Source: Clavulina sp. PMI_390
Taxonomy: Eukaryota; Basidiomycota; Agaricomycetes; Cantharellales; Hydnaceae
NCBI GenBank assembly: GCA_015039315.1
Contig: WIDE01000005.1
Span: 648,833 to 712,832, forward strand
Direction of reading: 5' to 3'
DNA: 64,000 nt
The position numbers and the translations under genes are program-made. This document shows, one piece after another, positions 44,914-57,300 of the stretch (the stretch's first letter is position 1; each line of letters begins with the position of its first letter). The notes below the pieces were generated by a model that worked only from the letters and a program-made list of their open reading frames with translations, was not told the origin of the DNA and ran no database searches.

Positions 44914-45960
44914 TTAGATCGTGATCTCCTGCCCGCCCTCCGCCTGGAACGTCACTTTCACGAGCCCAACTTTCCCTGCTTCCTCACTGCCCGCTTCTTC
45001 ACGCAGGATAAGCTCGAGGACGGGGGGCTTCTCCGTGATGCCTGCGTGCCCGGTAGCTACCTCCCAAACGACGCGAGTAGGGCTTGAGAGGATAGGTTGT
45101 GTGCCAAGCGTGGCGGAGAGATTCTCGATGCGCTCAGACCAGTTCACTTCGTGGGCAAAGAGCGTGAGGGAGTGGATACCCTTAGCCGTGTTGGGATGGA
45201 CAGTATTGGATGGGGGATCTTCGGGGACCTAGGTAAATAGATAGATAGGTAGGACGGGAAATCGGAAATCGGGAAATCGGGTGCCGAATGGAATTTGCAA
45301 TTCAAGTTGGTTCGGCGAGTTGATCAGTCAGTCCGAGTCAGTCGCGACATAAGACGTGATTGGACGACGGCGAGGAGGGTACTTACGCGTAGCTTTCGAG
45401 GAGTGAGGTCCTGGCAGTAAAACGGCAAGTATCCTGGCGCCTGCTTCCTAAAAGTGACCGTCCATTTGAGGTTGATACCATCCCCTCTGACTCGCCCACC
45501 CGGATTGGGAGGTCCATAGAGTACCTGACCACCCACTCGCTGGTTGATCTGCTCATAGATCGTGGAAGGCCCGGGGGATGGATCGAGATGTGCCCAGTCG
45601 ATCCAGCCTAGTGGGACGTTAGCCCAGAAGTGTCCTTCGCGCCGCGCACGTTCGGGCGAGCCGGGTGCGTAGTATTCCACGGGATGAAGGAACCCGGCGA
45701 GCTCGAGGTAGACGCCATCAGCTAGAAGTACAAGGGCGTTATACGACAGGTTATCCGTGTGGGTTCCTCCTGGGAGAACGCTGGTACGGGGGAGGGGCGT
45801 ATGCAGAATGACTTGAGCGCTGACCAACCCGCTGCTTGCTTGAATTGATCGTAGCTTACTTGAAACCTTTTTCTTTGAACCAGGCTACACCCTCAGCAAG
45901 CTTGCCATCTTCGACACGCCAGACGATATGATCAACAATGTTGGTGGAGACTGGAGCCAT
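44914..45960 (-). CDS. Glyoxalase-like domain protein, copy A
   Basis: Exons 45860-45960, 45387-45780 and 44914-45228 give 269 residues. The sequence fits the Glyoxalase_3-like family (a VOC-fold protein): start TNIVDHIVWRVEDGKLAEGV, then VLPGGTHTDNLSYNALVLLA, DGVYLELAGFLHPVEYYAPG, LGWIDWAHLDPSP, NLKWTVTFRKQAPGYLPFYC, QDLTPRKLRVPEDPPSNTVH and C-terminal TFAHEVNWSERIENLSATLG. The conserved N-terminal His and the internal EL and H residues are the likely metal or substrate ligands, by family analogy. The substrate is unknown. It has identical exon structure to copy B downstream and is clearly its tandem paralogue. Confidence 0.8.
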
Positions 45961-46350
45961 TACTGGTGGTGGTGGTAGTAGTGGTAGTGGTCTATTCAGA
46001 GCAAGTTAAGCCCTTTACGATCCGGCACCCCATACCCGACTTCCTGCTATGTATACTATACAATAGTACACATCGGACACTACTTGGTGAGATGAAGTGG
46101 TCGAGGCGAGTTGTTACTGTACCAATAGTCACATTTCACATACATCAGATGAATGGCAATGATGCACCCACTGGAGTGAACACTGAGAGCATCAAGGACA
46201 GCCTGCACGGCCACTGGTGCCTGAAGAACGTAAACACGGAGAGATAGCCTGTACAGGATTTCACCCAACTCAAATTCAATCAGGGGGCAGTCGGGGAAAC
46301 AGTGGTTGCAGAATGGTAACAGGTTCTCCACACAAGACCATGTCGGCAGA
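44914..46350 (-). repeat. Tandem duplication unit A
   Basis: Comprises glyoxalase-like copy A and a 240-bp upstream block (46110-46350) that matches 47491-47715 next to copy B (shared words such as TGGCAATGATGC, CCCACTGGAG, GGTTGCAGAA, CATGTCGGCAGA). Between the ATG and this block copy A has about 150 bp with a GGT/AGT-repeat-rich stretch (45964-45990); copy B has only 31 bp. Confidence 0.8.
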
Positions 46351-46413
46351 AAGAGAGTTTATCAAAGGCTTCTTCTTCTTTTTCTTCTTATCCATACACA
46401 TAATAGTATATAG

Positions 46414-47460
46414 TTAGATCGTAATCTGCTTCCCACCTTCCGCCTGGAATGTCACTTTCACAAGCCCAACTTTCCCTGCTCCCTCACTGTTTGCTTCTTC
46501 AGGCGCCAAGTCGTCACGCAGAATAAGCTCGAGGACCGGAGGCTTCTCCGTAATGCCTGCGTTCCCGGTGGCCACCTCCCAAACGACGCGCGTAGGGCTC
46601 GAGTAGATAGGCCCTGCACCGAGGGTAGCGGTGAGGTTCTCGATACGCTCGGACCAGTCGTCTGCGTGTGAATACAGTGTGAGGGAGTGGATGCCTTTTG
46701 CGGTGTTGGGATGGACTGTGTTGGATGGGGGATCCGCGGGGACCTAGGCATAGATTTGTAGGGTCAGAATTTGCAAATAGGGAAGAAGAGGTCGGTCGTT
46801 CGTCCGGTTAGCCGGTGAACTATTCGCGACACCGGTGGGACCAAAGACGCGATCAAACAGGCTGAAGATACTTACACGCAGTTTTCGAGGAGTAAGGTCC
46901 TGGCAGTAGAAGGGCAGGTATCCTGGAGGCTGCTTCCTAGCTGTGATGGTCCACTTGAGAACGATGCCGTCCTCTCTGGTCCGGCCACCGGGACCGGGAG
47001 GTCCATAGAGGATTTTGCCACCCACTCGCTGGTTAATCTGTCGATAGATCTGCGAGGGCGGGGGTGATGGATCGAGGTGAGCCCAGTCAATCCAGCCTAG
47101 TGGTATTTTACCCCACCAATGTGCTTCGCGCCGCGCACGTTCGGGTGAGCCGGGTGGATAGTACTCCACCGGGTGCAGGAATGCAATGATCTCGAGGTAG
47201 ACCCCATCGGCGAGCACGACCAGGGAATTGTATGTCATGTTATCCGAGTGGGTTCCTCCGGGGAGAACACTAGCAAAAAGCGGGGGCGGATCGAGGGGCA
47301 TATGCGGAATGTGTTGAGAGTGCTGACCCAACAGGTGTTTGCTTGAATTGATAACTCACTTGAAACCTCTTTCTTTGAACCAGGCTACGCCTTCGGCAAG
47401 CTTTCCATCTTCGACGCGATGGACGATGTGATCAAGGGTGTTGGTGGAGATCGCGACCAT
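46414..47460 (-). CDS. Glyoxalase-like domain protein, copy B
   Basis: Exons 47360-47460, 46876-47269 and 46414-46743 give 274 residues. Exon 1 and exon 2 have the same lengths as in copy A (101 and 394 nt); exon 3 is 15 nt longer through a 5-residue acidic insertion near LRDDLAPEEANSEGAGK. It carries the same VOC-type motifs: LDHIVHRVEDGKLAEGVAWF, VLPGGTHSDNMTYNSLVVLA, EIIAFLHPVEYYPPG, LGWIDWAHLDPSPPPS, PFYCQDLTPRKLR, RVVWEVATGNAGITEKPPVL. Differences from copy A are spread across the protein, so the duplication is not very recent. Reaction unknown. Confidence 0.8.
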
Positions 47461-47720
47461 TGCGGAGGAGTGTGGGCCGAGCGTGGGTGTGTTGTTACTG
47501 TACCAGCAGTCACAATTCACACCCATCGGAATAATGGCAATGATGCGCCCACTGGAGCGGATGCTGGAAGCATGACTAAGACTCGAGGCTCCAGTGGTAC
47601 CTGAAGGACGTAAGCTTGATGAGATAGGGTTTTAAGTAAAATCCAATCGGCAGGCAGTCGGAATACAGCGGTTGCAGAACGGCGAAAGGTCCCCCAAGGC
47701 CATGTCGGCAGAGATCACAG
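46414..47720 (-). repeat. Tandem duplication unit B
   Basis: Head-to-tail partner of unit A: glyoxalase-like copy B plus matching upstream block 47491-47715. Both units lie on the minus strand. Confidence 0.8.
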
Positions 47721-49111
47721 GCACCAACAGTCATGTGGAGCCCAGGAGCACAACTGCGGGACTGTGCAAGAAGAAGTCGAACCCGAAGCCTTTTTGCACG
47801 CGAATGTTGGCGCACATTATTACGCGAACATAGACCTCGCCACACGGAACAAGAACAGCTGACGGTTGATGATGACGATGGACGATGACGGTGTCTAAAC
47901 TTGGGTGGAGGGTCTAGACATTGCCGTCATCCGCACTTTTTGTTCTTGTTTATTTGACGATAGTGGTCTAGGACGATAAGTCGTCATCGTGAGGTATGTC
48001 CGATGGTAAAGGTTGTCATCGAGAGGGCGAGGCTGTCATCGACGCATCATCGTCATGGCAACGCCGGCGTGGCAAATATTGTCGACACACACAGATGCCG
48101 GCCCGAGTTGGGACGCGATCATCGCGGTCTGGACAGCGCTGAAAGGGCCGGCACGGCACGTGATCGTCGCGTTTCGGGTGGCTTGCCCTGAAAGTCATTT
48201 TGCAAAATTTGGTCCAAGAAGTGCAAGGGCACAAGGGTTTTGGGCAAGAAATAAAAGCAGCTAGAGGGGGGGTGTGCAGGGGGCGTGTTTTTCTTGATCA
48301 TTTTCCTCGATTCGTCACTTACTAGCCTCATCGGCGCCCCCGCAATCGAATCGAGATATACGTGCGCGTACGATCGTCAGTCATAAGCGGGATGACGTCA
48401 ACCCTTTATTGGCAGCAGCAGGGTGTGGGATCTTAATTGAGCTTTGGGGGAAAAGGGCGACTCCCCGTCGAGCTTAAAAAACTGAATGCAAGGGAAGAAG
48501 GAAGAAGTTCCCGAATAGGCACAAGAGATACGAGGAAGCCACGACGTCCGCCGATTTCTGATGAGACCTTGGCGAAAGGGTAGGCCACGCCATCCCTCAT
48601 GTCACCTCTCTCTCGTTGCAAACAGACTGCGCCCGGGCCTGGATGCCCAGTTATTGTATGGACTTATCAATTTCGAATCTGGGGGTGGGGGGAGATCACC
48701 ATTTCTATGTAGATCAAATAATACACTTGGGTGGTGTGTGTAGGGGAGGTATAAGAAATTTTTAGAATGAGGAAGTGGAGTTTTTTTTCGGGCGTCATAA
48801 GACATTTTTGGCCGCAGCCCGACACCATTGACACACCATTTTGCCATTTTGTCTTGCGTTACGACGGGGTGAAGGCGGTCAGATCTTTTTCTTCTGACTC
48901 GTCGCTGGCATTTGGCGGCGCTGTGACTGTTCTATCCAAGTAACAGCGCGCGAGGTAAACAAAACACATCTCTCGACATCGGCTCCACTTCAATTATCAC
49001 CCCTCCCCTTCATCTGTCTCCCTCTCCCCCCCCTCCCTCCTCCGCCTCCTCCTCCCTTCCAACTCCTCTCCCACTCCTCTCCTTCGTCTCCTCGACCCCT
49101 TTCTGACCGCC
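47461..49111. other. Intergenic region upstream of zinc-finger gene
   Basis: 1.65 kb. 47883-48041 holds a cluster of GTCATCG/CGATGAC words (four exact copies in both orientations, plus near matches). From about 48998 to 49105 there is an almost pure pyrimidine tract leading into the zinc-finger gene's ATG, a likely initiator/5' UTR feature. No gene found. Confidence 0.5.
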
Positions 49112-50689
49112 ATGGACCACGACTCGGACTTCTCTGACGAGCGATTCATCATCCCCTCGCGTCCTCGTCCCGCCGTCCGCAAAACTGCCCCCCGTCCACC
49201 ACGTCCAAAGGTCTTCCAGTGCCAGCACTGCGAGCGATGCTTTGATCGTCCATCGCTCCTAGCTCAGGTACGGCTATTTGCTTCTTGTTCCATCTTGTCT
49301 CGCTCACTGTCGGTCTTGGCTATGTATAGCACATCCTCATCCACACGGGAGAGCGACGTAAGCAACTTTCTTGCATCCAACTCGTCTGCTCAGCTAACTA
49401 GCCGTATTTGTGTGTTTTACAGCCCATCAATGCCCAAAGTGCAAAGATAAACGAGTGAGTAACTAGCATGATCAGACATTCTAGAGCCCCATCACTAAGT
49501 ACCTTACTCCTATCCCCAGTTCTCCCGAACGTCCAATCTTTACCGCCACATGCGCACATGCAAAGGGAAGCGCAAGCAGCCAAATGCTTCCGGCAGTGCA
49601 ACCACCCATGCCAGCGACAGTCCCCTTCGTTTGACTATCAATGACCAGCTCTCCCCCCTTCCTTCGCCCTCTCCCTCACCCATTGCCTCCGAAGAGCCGT
49701 CCCATCCTCCATCTCCGCTGTCTGAAAAGGATATACCAGTACGAGGTGTCTCTCCAGATCCAAGCTGGGGACCCAACCCCTTGGCGTCGTGGAGACCGTC
49801 GGCCAAGCTCCGACGATACACCGTGCCTACTTTTCTAACTCCCATCGCCCAGCGTGTCCCCGTCTCGGGAGCATCGAATGGAAGTGGTTCTGTTCAGACA
49901 CCTGGGACGACGCCTAGTCCATCGTCTTTGGTACCAGCCAAGCCTACTTCGTCACCCTCTGAGCCGATGGGCGTCTTGACGGACGATGCGCAGTCGAACA
50001 CTACAACGCATTCGCTCCAGTCATATGGTTCCACTCTCGTATCAGATGGGTCGGATATGGTCTCCACGCATGTGCCATTTCTCTTCTCGCAGTCGGCGTA
50101 CGCTCCGCAACAGCAGCAGCAGCAACAGCGACAGCCACACCAGCCACAACAACCACTTCCGCCCCAAGCGCAATCCCAGCACCAAGATCAGTCTCAGGGT
50201 TATGGAAGTGCGGCCACGCTGTCTGCTGTTGCGGATCAGGTCCGATTTCACACCTCGCGTTATCGCTCCGTCCACTCTGGGCCCATGCTCAATAGTGGCG
50301 ACCTGAGCGGTAATCAGCAGTACCTTTCCCCCGCAAACCAGTTTCCGGCCTCGAGTTCCCCCTCCGCTTCCTCGTCTACCGAAAGAGTTCCTATCGCAGC
50401 GGCAGTCCCTTTATCGGGCTCGGGGAATAATTACGAGATGATGGCGAGGTATGCGAGCGACCTCCAGCGTGCTCAACGGCAGCAGTTGCAGAAACAGCGA
50501 GAGGAAGCGCAAGCAGAGGTGGAATGGGCATCACTCTCGGCGTCCTTGATGAACGACGCACCAGGTGGCCTGGCTGCGTTGAACGCAGCCGCGGCGGCAG
50601 CAATGGGGGCGGACTCTTCGAGTCAGCAAGGAAGGGGCGGCAACGCGCCCGCTGATAACATGTGGAATGAGTTCATGAATATGGCTTGA
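49112..50689 (+). CDS. C2H2-type zinc-finger protein
   Basis: Exons 49112-49267, 49330-49357, 49423-49454 and 49520-50689 give 461 residues. Two adjacent fingers lie at about residues 38-90: CQHCERCFDRPSLLAQHILIH (C-X2-C-X12-H-X3-H) and CPKCKDKRFSRTSNLYRHMRTC, the latter ending in Cys (C2HC). The linker is HTGERPHQ, a classic finger linker, so the pair probably binds DNA. Two tiny exons (28 and 32 nt) encode the linker and part of finger 2. The remaining 370 residues are disordered: Ser/Pro-rich, a Gln-rich block (about residue 250), and a C-terminal helical region (MARYASDLQRAQRQQLQKQR). A transcription-factor role is likely; targets unknown. Confidence 0.83.
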
Positions 50690-52984
50690 TGGTCGGAATC
50701 TTGGAGGTCCTTGTTCCTTCGGCTCACCCTCCCCTCTACCTCCCAACTCTCCGTCCCTCCCACCTCGATAACATCTTACTCTCTCTCTTTTCTTTATTCG
50801 TTGTTTGTTCGGTCCACTTGATTCTCTCTCTCTCTCACTCGAAAATGACTCCGCGGGTATACACACGCTCGACTCGCGGATTCCAGTAAAACAACGGGTC
50901 TCGTTCTTCGTATTCTTATTCTTGTCTCGCTTGTCGGGCTTTCGCCAGAGGTCTCCTGCTTCCCGCTCAGTACCATTACTCTTGTACAGTGTTGTTCTTT
51001 TTCATTCTTGGATGGCGACATACACCTCGCTCGCCAAATCCCGCTATCCTGTGTCTGTGCATCATTTGTCTCGTCCCTTATTTTCTCTTCCGCGTGCGCA
51101 ATGGTTGAAGCCGCCTATACACGCCAGGCCTCAATCATTTGCTGGTGATACCCAAGTCTATGCCATCCTCTTTGGTGTTTGATTCTTTCGTACGACTTGT
51201 CCTTCTCTTTCTCGTTGTTTGGACCCCTCGCACTTTGGACCCCTTTAGTATTTCCCTTACTTCCCCATTGCAATGATCCCAAGGCGCTCTGCTAACTTTT
51301 TCTTCGTGCTCCCCAAAAGTTGGCTCATCTCCCTTGCCCTCCACCTTTCCCACTGGATAAGAGCAGCCTTTTTTCGCCTCCTACGCCCATTCTTCACCTG
51401 GAGGAACGATCCTCGTCCTTTCCCAATATCGAGAGCAACTCCCTTTTTGGACGCAACGACGTCGACATATGTTTCACATACACAGTACTTGTTTTTCGCA
51501 GCTCTACTTCTAATCCAAAGTCCCGATATACACTTAACAGGGCACCCCCGTCAATCAAATCGATATTCTTTTTTTGCCTTTGTCCGACTTTTGCGTCGCC
51601 AATCCGTGCGCGTGCCTGTGTGTGTGAATGTGTGATTACTGAAGCGCATCTTTGGTCTCGCGAGTAAAGCATTCATGGAAGTGCGGCAGGAGAGAATAGG
51701 CCACGCAAGTCCCCGTGCCCCATCATTCTTGTGCTCAGTTCTAGGCCACCGCACTGGCGGATATGCTGCTGCCAGGAAGACAGAAAAAGAAAAAGAAAGG
51801 AAAGGAAAGGAATGAAAAGGAACCCTGTCAGTTGAAGGAGTTACTCCTGGGCGAGCATGTCCATGCCCTCCCCCGCCGAATAAGATGCCGTTTGACCTGG
51901 TGATGGATGGTGGTTGTCGTTGTGATGCCGCGAACGGGCACTCAGGATCTAATTCTAGTCAAGGTGGACAAAAGAAGCAAGGGGCATTATTTCACGTATA
52001 GATGGATGTATGTATAGACGGACATATGCATCGGATGTACGGGCATGTGCATGTGGTGATCGACTGAGCTAGGGACCAATGCGGAAAAGCTTATCGTAAT
52101 CTCATTCGGTGCAATTATGGCGATTTCGTTGTACCGGATCGGCAGGGGGGCTTGAGAGTTGAAGGGGGAGGGAAAGAAAAAGAAAAAGACATCGTCATTG
52201 ATATGGATGTGTGGCCTCGATCGACGATCGGTCCATTTACTCTCGTTTTTTCTCCCCATATCGCTGTGTTGTGTTGGAGCCCGGGTTGGCAGCTGACTGA
52301 CAGTATTAATAACGCTGCTAATTTTGGGCTGTATGAGGGAGGAGCGAGCGAATCTATGGTATGATAATTGGTATTGTGCCCTGTACATGTGTCTCTCCGT
52401 CTTGGTCGGCGCGGGTTAGGACCCAGAAGTTATTGGGAAAGGAGAGAGAAGGCCGCGTATCGAGGAGATCGTGCAGATGATAGAGTCACCACCGGAGGGG
52501 TTCGCCCATAGATGTTAGAGCTAGACCCTTAGGGCCACATGTATTGCTGGGAATCTGATCCATCAGAAGAATCAGATTAGATTAGCATTGTGTTTGACTG
52601 AGACAGGGAACACCGGAAATAGATATATGCTCAGGATTGCAAACACCCCCCCTCTCACTCCGCCGGCAACAGATCAAATGCTCGAGCGGCAGATTGGCCC
52701 ACTCAGGCACAGAGCCATCTGCATATTCTGGGCAACGGTGGCCGCGGCCTGGGAGGGTTCGTCTGATACAACGTGCGACACGGGAGTAAGCCGGTAACGT
52801 TACACGGCGAACCCCCACAGTCGGCGACTTATGAATGCAAGCGGTGTCAATTGTCCAAGACAGGCTAGCCGGCAAGTATAAGTGTGAATTAACATTTACC
52901 CTTTCCCCTCTCGTCTGTCTTGTCTCGTCGCCGCCGGAGAGTCATGATTCGCAGAGACGAGGCGGGTTGCTCATCTGGAAAAGC
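50690..52984. other. Long intergenic region
   Basis: 2.3 kb. 50700-51680 is pyrimidine-rich 3' flank. Purine-rich tracts (AAAGG and GAAAAA repeats) lie at about 51781-51815 and 52166-52190. On the minus strand 51841-51948 looks like a terminal coding exon (described in the findings), but I cannot find the rest of such a gene. Confidence 0.4.
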
Positions 52985-53449
52985 ATGAGTAGCCCTACGC
53001 GGTCTAGAACTGATGATAGAAAGACAGGGAGGTTCAAACCGACAAAAACAAACGGCCTTGCTGTGTTTGAGATTGATCTGCCACCTCTTGGGATAAGTCG
53101 GAGTCGGAGTCAGAAGCAGCTTCAGGCCCTCGAAGGCTCGTTTGAATCAGAGAAGCTTATGTCTGAGTAAGGGAGAGCATATAGCCGGCGGGAGAAGATT
53201 AGAAGGGGGGAAGAGCCAAGACCTGCTTTTGCTGATGATCGAAAGGGTTTTTGGATCTCGACGTCAGCTGGGGAGTCACCCGTTAGACTGCCGCGCGAAC
53301 GAGCGTTCAAACAGGTACCAGAACTTGGATCGTCCGTCAAGTCAAGAGAAGGAGAGGAAAGTAGTTCAGCCGACAATGAAAGGGGTAGCATGCTTGGTTG
53401 TTCGATTATTCTTCCTATGGCAAAAGAAGGGCTAGAAGGAGCACTGTAA
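52985..53449 (+). CDS. Doubtful small gene, unknown product
   Basis: A frame from ATG 52985 (MSSPTRSRTDDRKTGRFKPT) through FEIDLPPLGISRSRSQKQLQ to the stop at 53447 is open except for one TAA at about 53168. A 36-nt stretch from GTAAGG to TTAG around that stop could be removed in phase; 36 nt would be very short even for a fungal intron. The downstream part (GEEPRPAFADDRKGFWISTS, GESPVRLPRERAFKQVPELG) has protein-like composition. The minus strand is also open over part of it. It may be a small gene, a pseudogene or chance. Confidence 0.3.
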
Positions 53450-53600
53450 CCGTCGACGAGCCAAGGTCTTGCACACCAAGCATTACATCATTTGTCCCCG
53501 TGTATGACCGAATGTCGATCGCAACGCGATCTGTCTCGCCAAAGCATACAATATCTGAGTGGCCAATGCTGCACGTCATCGAGGATGGTGAGTATCAGTA

Positions 53601-53607
53601 TATATAA
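53601..53607 (+). promoter_or_regulatory. TATA box of TUDOR-protein gene
   Basis: TATATAA within GTATATATAAGATC, 98 bp before the ATG at 53699; suggests regulated expression. Confidence 0.6.
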
Positions 53608-53698
53608 GATCAGTGCTCGCCCTCATTTGGATCCCAGAATCTCCTTTCGCATTTTACTGCCAACCAAGAACACCTTCCCAAGATTCGACATTCATACT

Positions 53699-54119
53699 AT
53701 GGCTGACAATCTCCAAGAAGGCGATCAGGTCTCGTAAGCACTAGTTGATCATCCACGAGGACGTTTATGATTTGATGCTGAGAGTATTGCTTGACAGGTG
53801 GAAGTGGGGTACCTCGAACCCCTCAGGCACCGTTGCCGAGATCGTGGAGGAGGGCAAGGCTACTGTGACATCGAACAAGGTGTGTATTCTGATTTTCGTT
53901 TCTTTGAGAAAATTGTGGAGCAACGGGGAATAACCAAGTACTCAGGGAAATACTGTGTCTCGGAACGCCAGGGAAGGGGATCCCGCCATCAAGATAGAGC
54001 GCAGTGGGGTAAGTCGATAGATATCCAGGCTTCAGAAGCTGCAACTGAATGCCCCATCATAGAACGATGTTGTCAAGCTGGCTCATGAGTTGAACGAGGT
54101 GAAGAGTGCGCAGAAGTAG
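53699..54119 (+). CDS. Hypervirulence-associated (Hva1) TUDOR domain protein
   Basis: Exons 53699-53733, 53798-53879, 53946-54008 and 54063-54119 give a 78-residue protein, all in phase. It matches the small Hva1-type TUDOR family (DUF2945): GDQVSWKWG, SGTVAEIVEEGKATVTSNKG, DPAIKIERSGNDVVKLAHEL. The family was named after a Cryptococcus gene whose loss alters virulence and metabolism; similar single-domain proteins occur in bacteria and fungi and their molecular role is unclear. No targeting signal. It lies 270 bp upstream of the V-ATPase gene on the same strand. Confidence 0.85.
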
Positions 54120-54389
54120 GAAAGAGTTCCGAAAGACGGAGCGACAGCAGAACCAGAATTGTATTCGTATATATGGGCCCGCCCAAGGATCTATCACTTT
54201 ACTGTATTATCATCATCTGAGCCAGCGTCATGTCTGCAGTTCTCTGTTGTGATTCCATGTCGTAGGTAAGGGTTGATCCCAGAGCTCGCACGAATACCCG
54301 TGAGAACCTGCACCGTCGACCACAACAAACAAGTCAGACACGTGATCATCTCCTCACCCACAGCAAGTCCCTTGGTTGGCTAGCCCACC

Positions 54390-57300
54390 ATGAACGACTT
54401 TCCGAGCCTGTTCCGTAAGTAATAATTCTGTAGACATTCTTGCAGGAGTTGGCGCCGACTCCGGCCGATTTTTAGGTTCGGAACAGATGAGTCTCGTCCA
54501 GCTGTTCATTCCGCGAGAAGTTGCGCATGACACCATTGCTGAGCTTGGTGAACTTGGGAATGTACAATTTAAAGATGTAAGAGGCTGATACGTTTTGACC
54601 AATACGAGAGGTTTCGTTTAATCTCCTTTGCGACTCAAAACAGCTCAACCCAGAGGTGAACCCTTTCCAACGCTCCTTCGTTGGCGAAATACGTCGCATC
54701 GACGAAATGGCGCGTCGCATCCGCTTCTTCCAGTCTCAAATCGAGAAGCAGGGCAACATTCCTGTTCGTCCTTTGCATGACTCGGTCCCTTTGCTTACAG
54801 TCGGGCCAAGCGCTGCGCAGACCCTTGATGAACTGGACGTCAAGCTCAGCGAGCACGAGTCCCGACTGCTGCAAATGAACGAGAGCTTCCAAACGCTGAG
54901 CACCCGCGCTCGAGAGCTTCAGGAAGCTAGGCATGTGCTGCGCGAAACCGCCCAATTCTTTTCTAAGGTAACGCTCCGTAGTCGTCCTTGTCTCCTTTCC
55001 TCTCAGTGTAGCTGACACCACACTCCAGGCCCAGGAACATGAAGAGACTGCCGCCCGTCAGTCGCTTGATGATGGAACCCAGCCCCTGCTCGCCGAGCAT
55101 GATGTAGAGCATCAAGGGCTTCGGGATATCTCCTTTGACTTGGAGTGAGCCTCCACGTCGCTCACCTGTTGTTTTCTAGACTCACGTATTCTTCCCTACA
55201 GGTTCGTTGCCGGTACTATTGATCGCGCCCGTATCGGCACTCTGGAGCGCGTTCTCTGGCGTCTGCTTCGTGGAAACCTATACATGAACTACACTGACAT
55301 CACCGAGGTCTTTGTTGACGCTACAACTGGCGAAGAGACCCGCAAAAATGTCTTCATCATTTTCGCCCATGGCGAGCAGCTCCTCGCCAAGATCCGCAAG
55401 GTTGCTGAGTCCATGGGTGGCACTCTCTACCCTATCGACGCGAACGAGGACAAGCGCGTTCAGGCTTTGCGTGATGTTACGGCCCGTTTGGAGGATATTC
55501 AAGCCGTCCTCTACAATACTGGTACTACCCGCCATCAGGAACTTGCTCTCATTGCAGAGCGCGTGGCCAGTTGGAGTGATGCGGTTCACAAGGAGAAAGT
55601 CATTTGGTCGGCACTCAACCTCTTCCAGTACGATCCGCGCCAAAAGACCTTGCTCGCCGAAGGCTGGGTTCCTACTCGCGATATCACTCAGATCCAAATT
55701 GCGTTGCGTCGTGCTACGGTATGTTATCATTTGAACGTTAGGGTAGGCAAATATTGAATTGACCTTGTGCTGCAGGAAACCGCTGGAACTGCTGTGCCCC
55801 CCATCTTGCAAGAGATTCCCACCTCCAAAGCTCCACCGACCTTCCACCGGACCAACCGCTTTACCCAGGGCTTCCAGGCGATCATGGACGCATACGGTGT
55901 GGCGACGTACCAGGAGGTCAACCCAGGATTGTTCGCTGTCATCACCTTCCCCTTCCTATTCGCCGTAATGTTCGGTGATATCGGGCACGGTGTTATTGTT
56001 CTTCTTAGTGGTATCGGCATGATCTTGTTTGAGAAGCAGATCGCATCAGCTGGTCTGCCCGAGGTAGGCCTACGAAACATTTGCCTCTGACTCGCAAGCC
56101 GACCTAATGTCATTCATATCTAGATTCTTCAAATGCCTTTCGCTGGTCGCTATATTATTGCGATGATGGGAGCGTTCTCGATTTACACCGGTTTCCTATA
56201 CAACGATATCTTCTCCAAGTCGCTCACGCTCTTCCAGCCTGGATGGAAGTTTGTGCAGGAAAGTGGCGCAGCAATTTCGACTGGTCGCATCTATCCTCTA
56301 GGTGTTGACCCAATGTGGAATGGTGCCGAGAATGCACTTGTGTTTACCAATTCTTACAAGATGAAGATGTCAATTGTCATGGGTGTCATTCACGTACGTG
56401 GTTTTCTCAACTAATCTGACATGCCTTGCCTCAGTATTTGAATCTCATACTACTCGGTCATACTTAGATGACCTTCGCTATCTGCCTCCAAGTGCCCAAC
56501 TTCATCCACTTCAAGCGGCCACGAGACATCTGGACAGACTTCCTCCCTCAAATCATTTTCCTGCACTCAATCTTCGGGTACCTGGTCGTCTGCATCATCT
56601 TCAAATGGCTTACCGACTGGTCCACTGCTTCTACGGCGCCCCCCAACTTGCTCAACATGCTCATTGCGATGTTCCTCTCCCCTGGAACAATCAACGAGGC
56701 AGAGCAACTGTATCCAGGGCAAGGGACAGTGCAGTCGGTGCTGGTACTGGTGGCACTTGTCTGCATACCGTGGATGCTGTGTGCCAAACCGTACTTCCTG
56801 TACCAGGAGAAGAAGAAGAGGGAAGCAGAGGGGTACAGGTCTCTTGGGGCCGTCTCAAGTTCGGATAGGAATGGGAGGTTTTTGGATGACCCTCATGGGG
56901 CTCTAGATGAGGATACGGCCATCGCCGCAATCGATGCTGAAGAGATGGCCGATCCAAGTGCCCATCATGGAGAGGTGCGTGTCGTTAATATTTCGATCAT
57001 GGCGGCTGCCCCAGCCTCGGTTTGTTGGCCTAGACTTGATATCTAACTAATTCGTTTCCCTCCACTTCATAACCCCGTCCGTCAATCTTCGGCATCCGTT
57101 GATGGCCATCTTCTGCCTCGCCTCGCCTTGCCCGTTGGCTCTATACGGGACGCATCCCGCTGAATAACTGATACTTGTGCATGCCCTCCACGTGCCTGCC
57201 TCGTTGATTTCCTGCGCGACATCCCACCTACCCTGATTCCCCTTTCTTCTCCTGCCTTGCCATTTCCACGACCTCCATGCCGTTATATCCTTCTTCCCCA

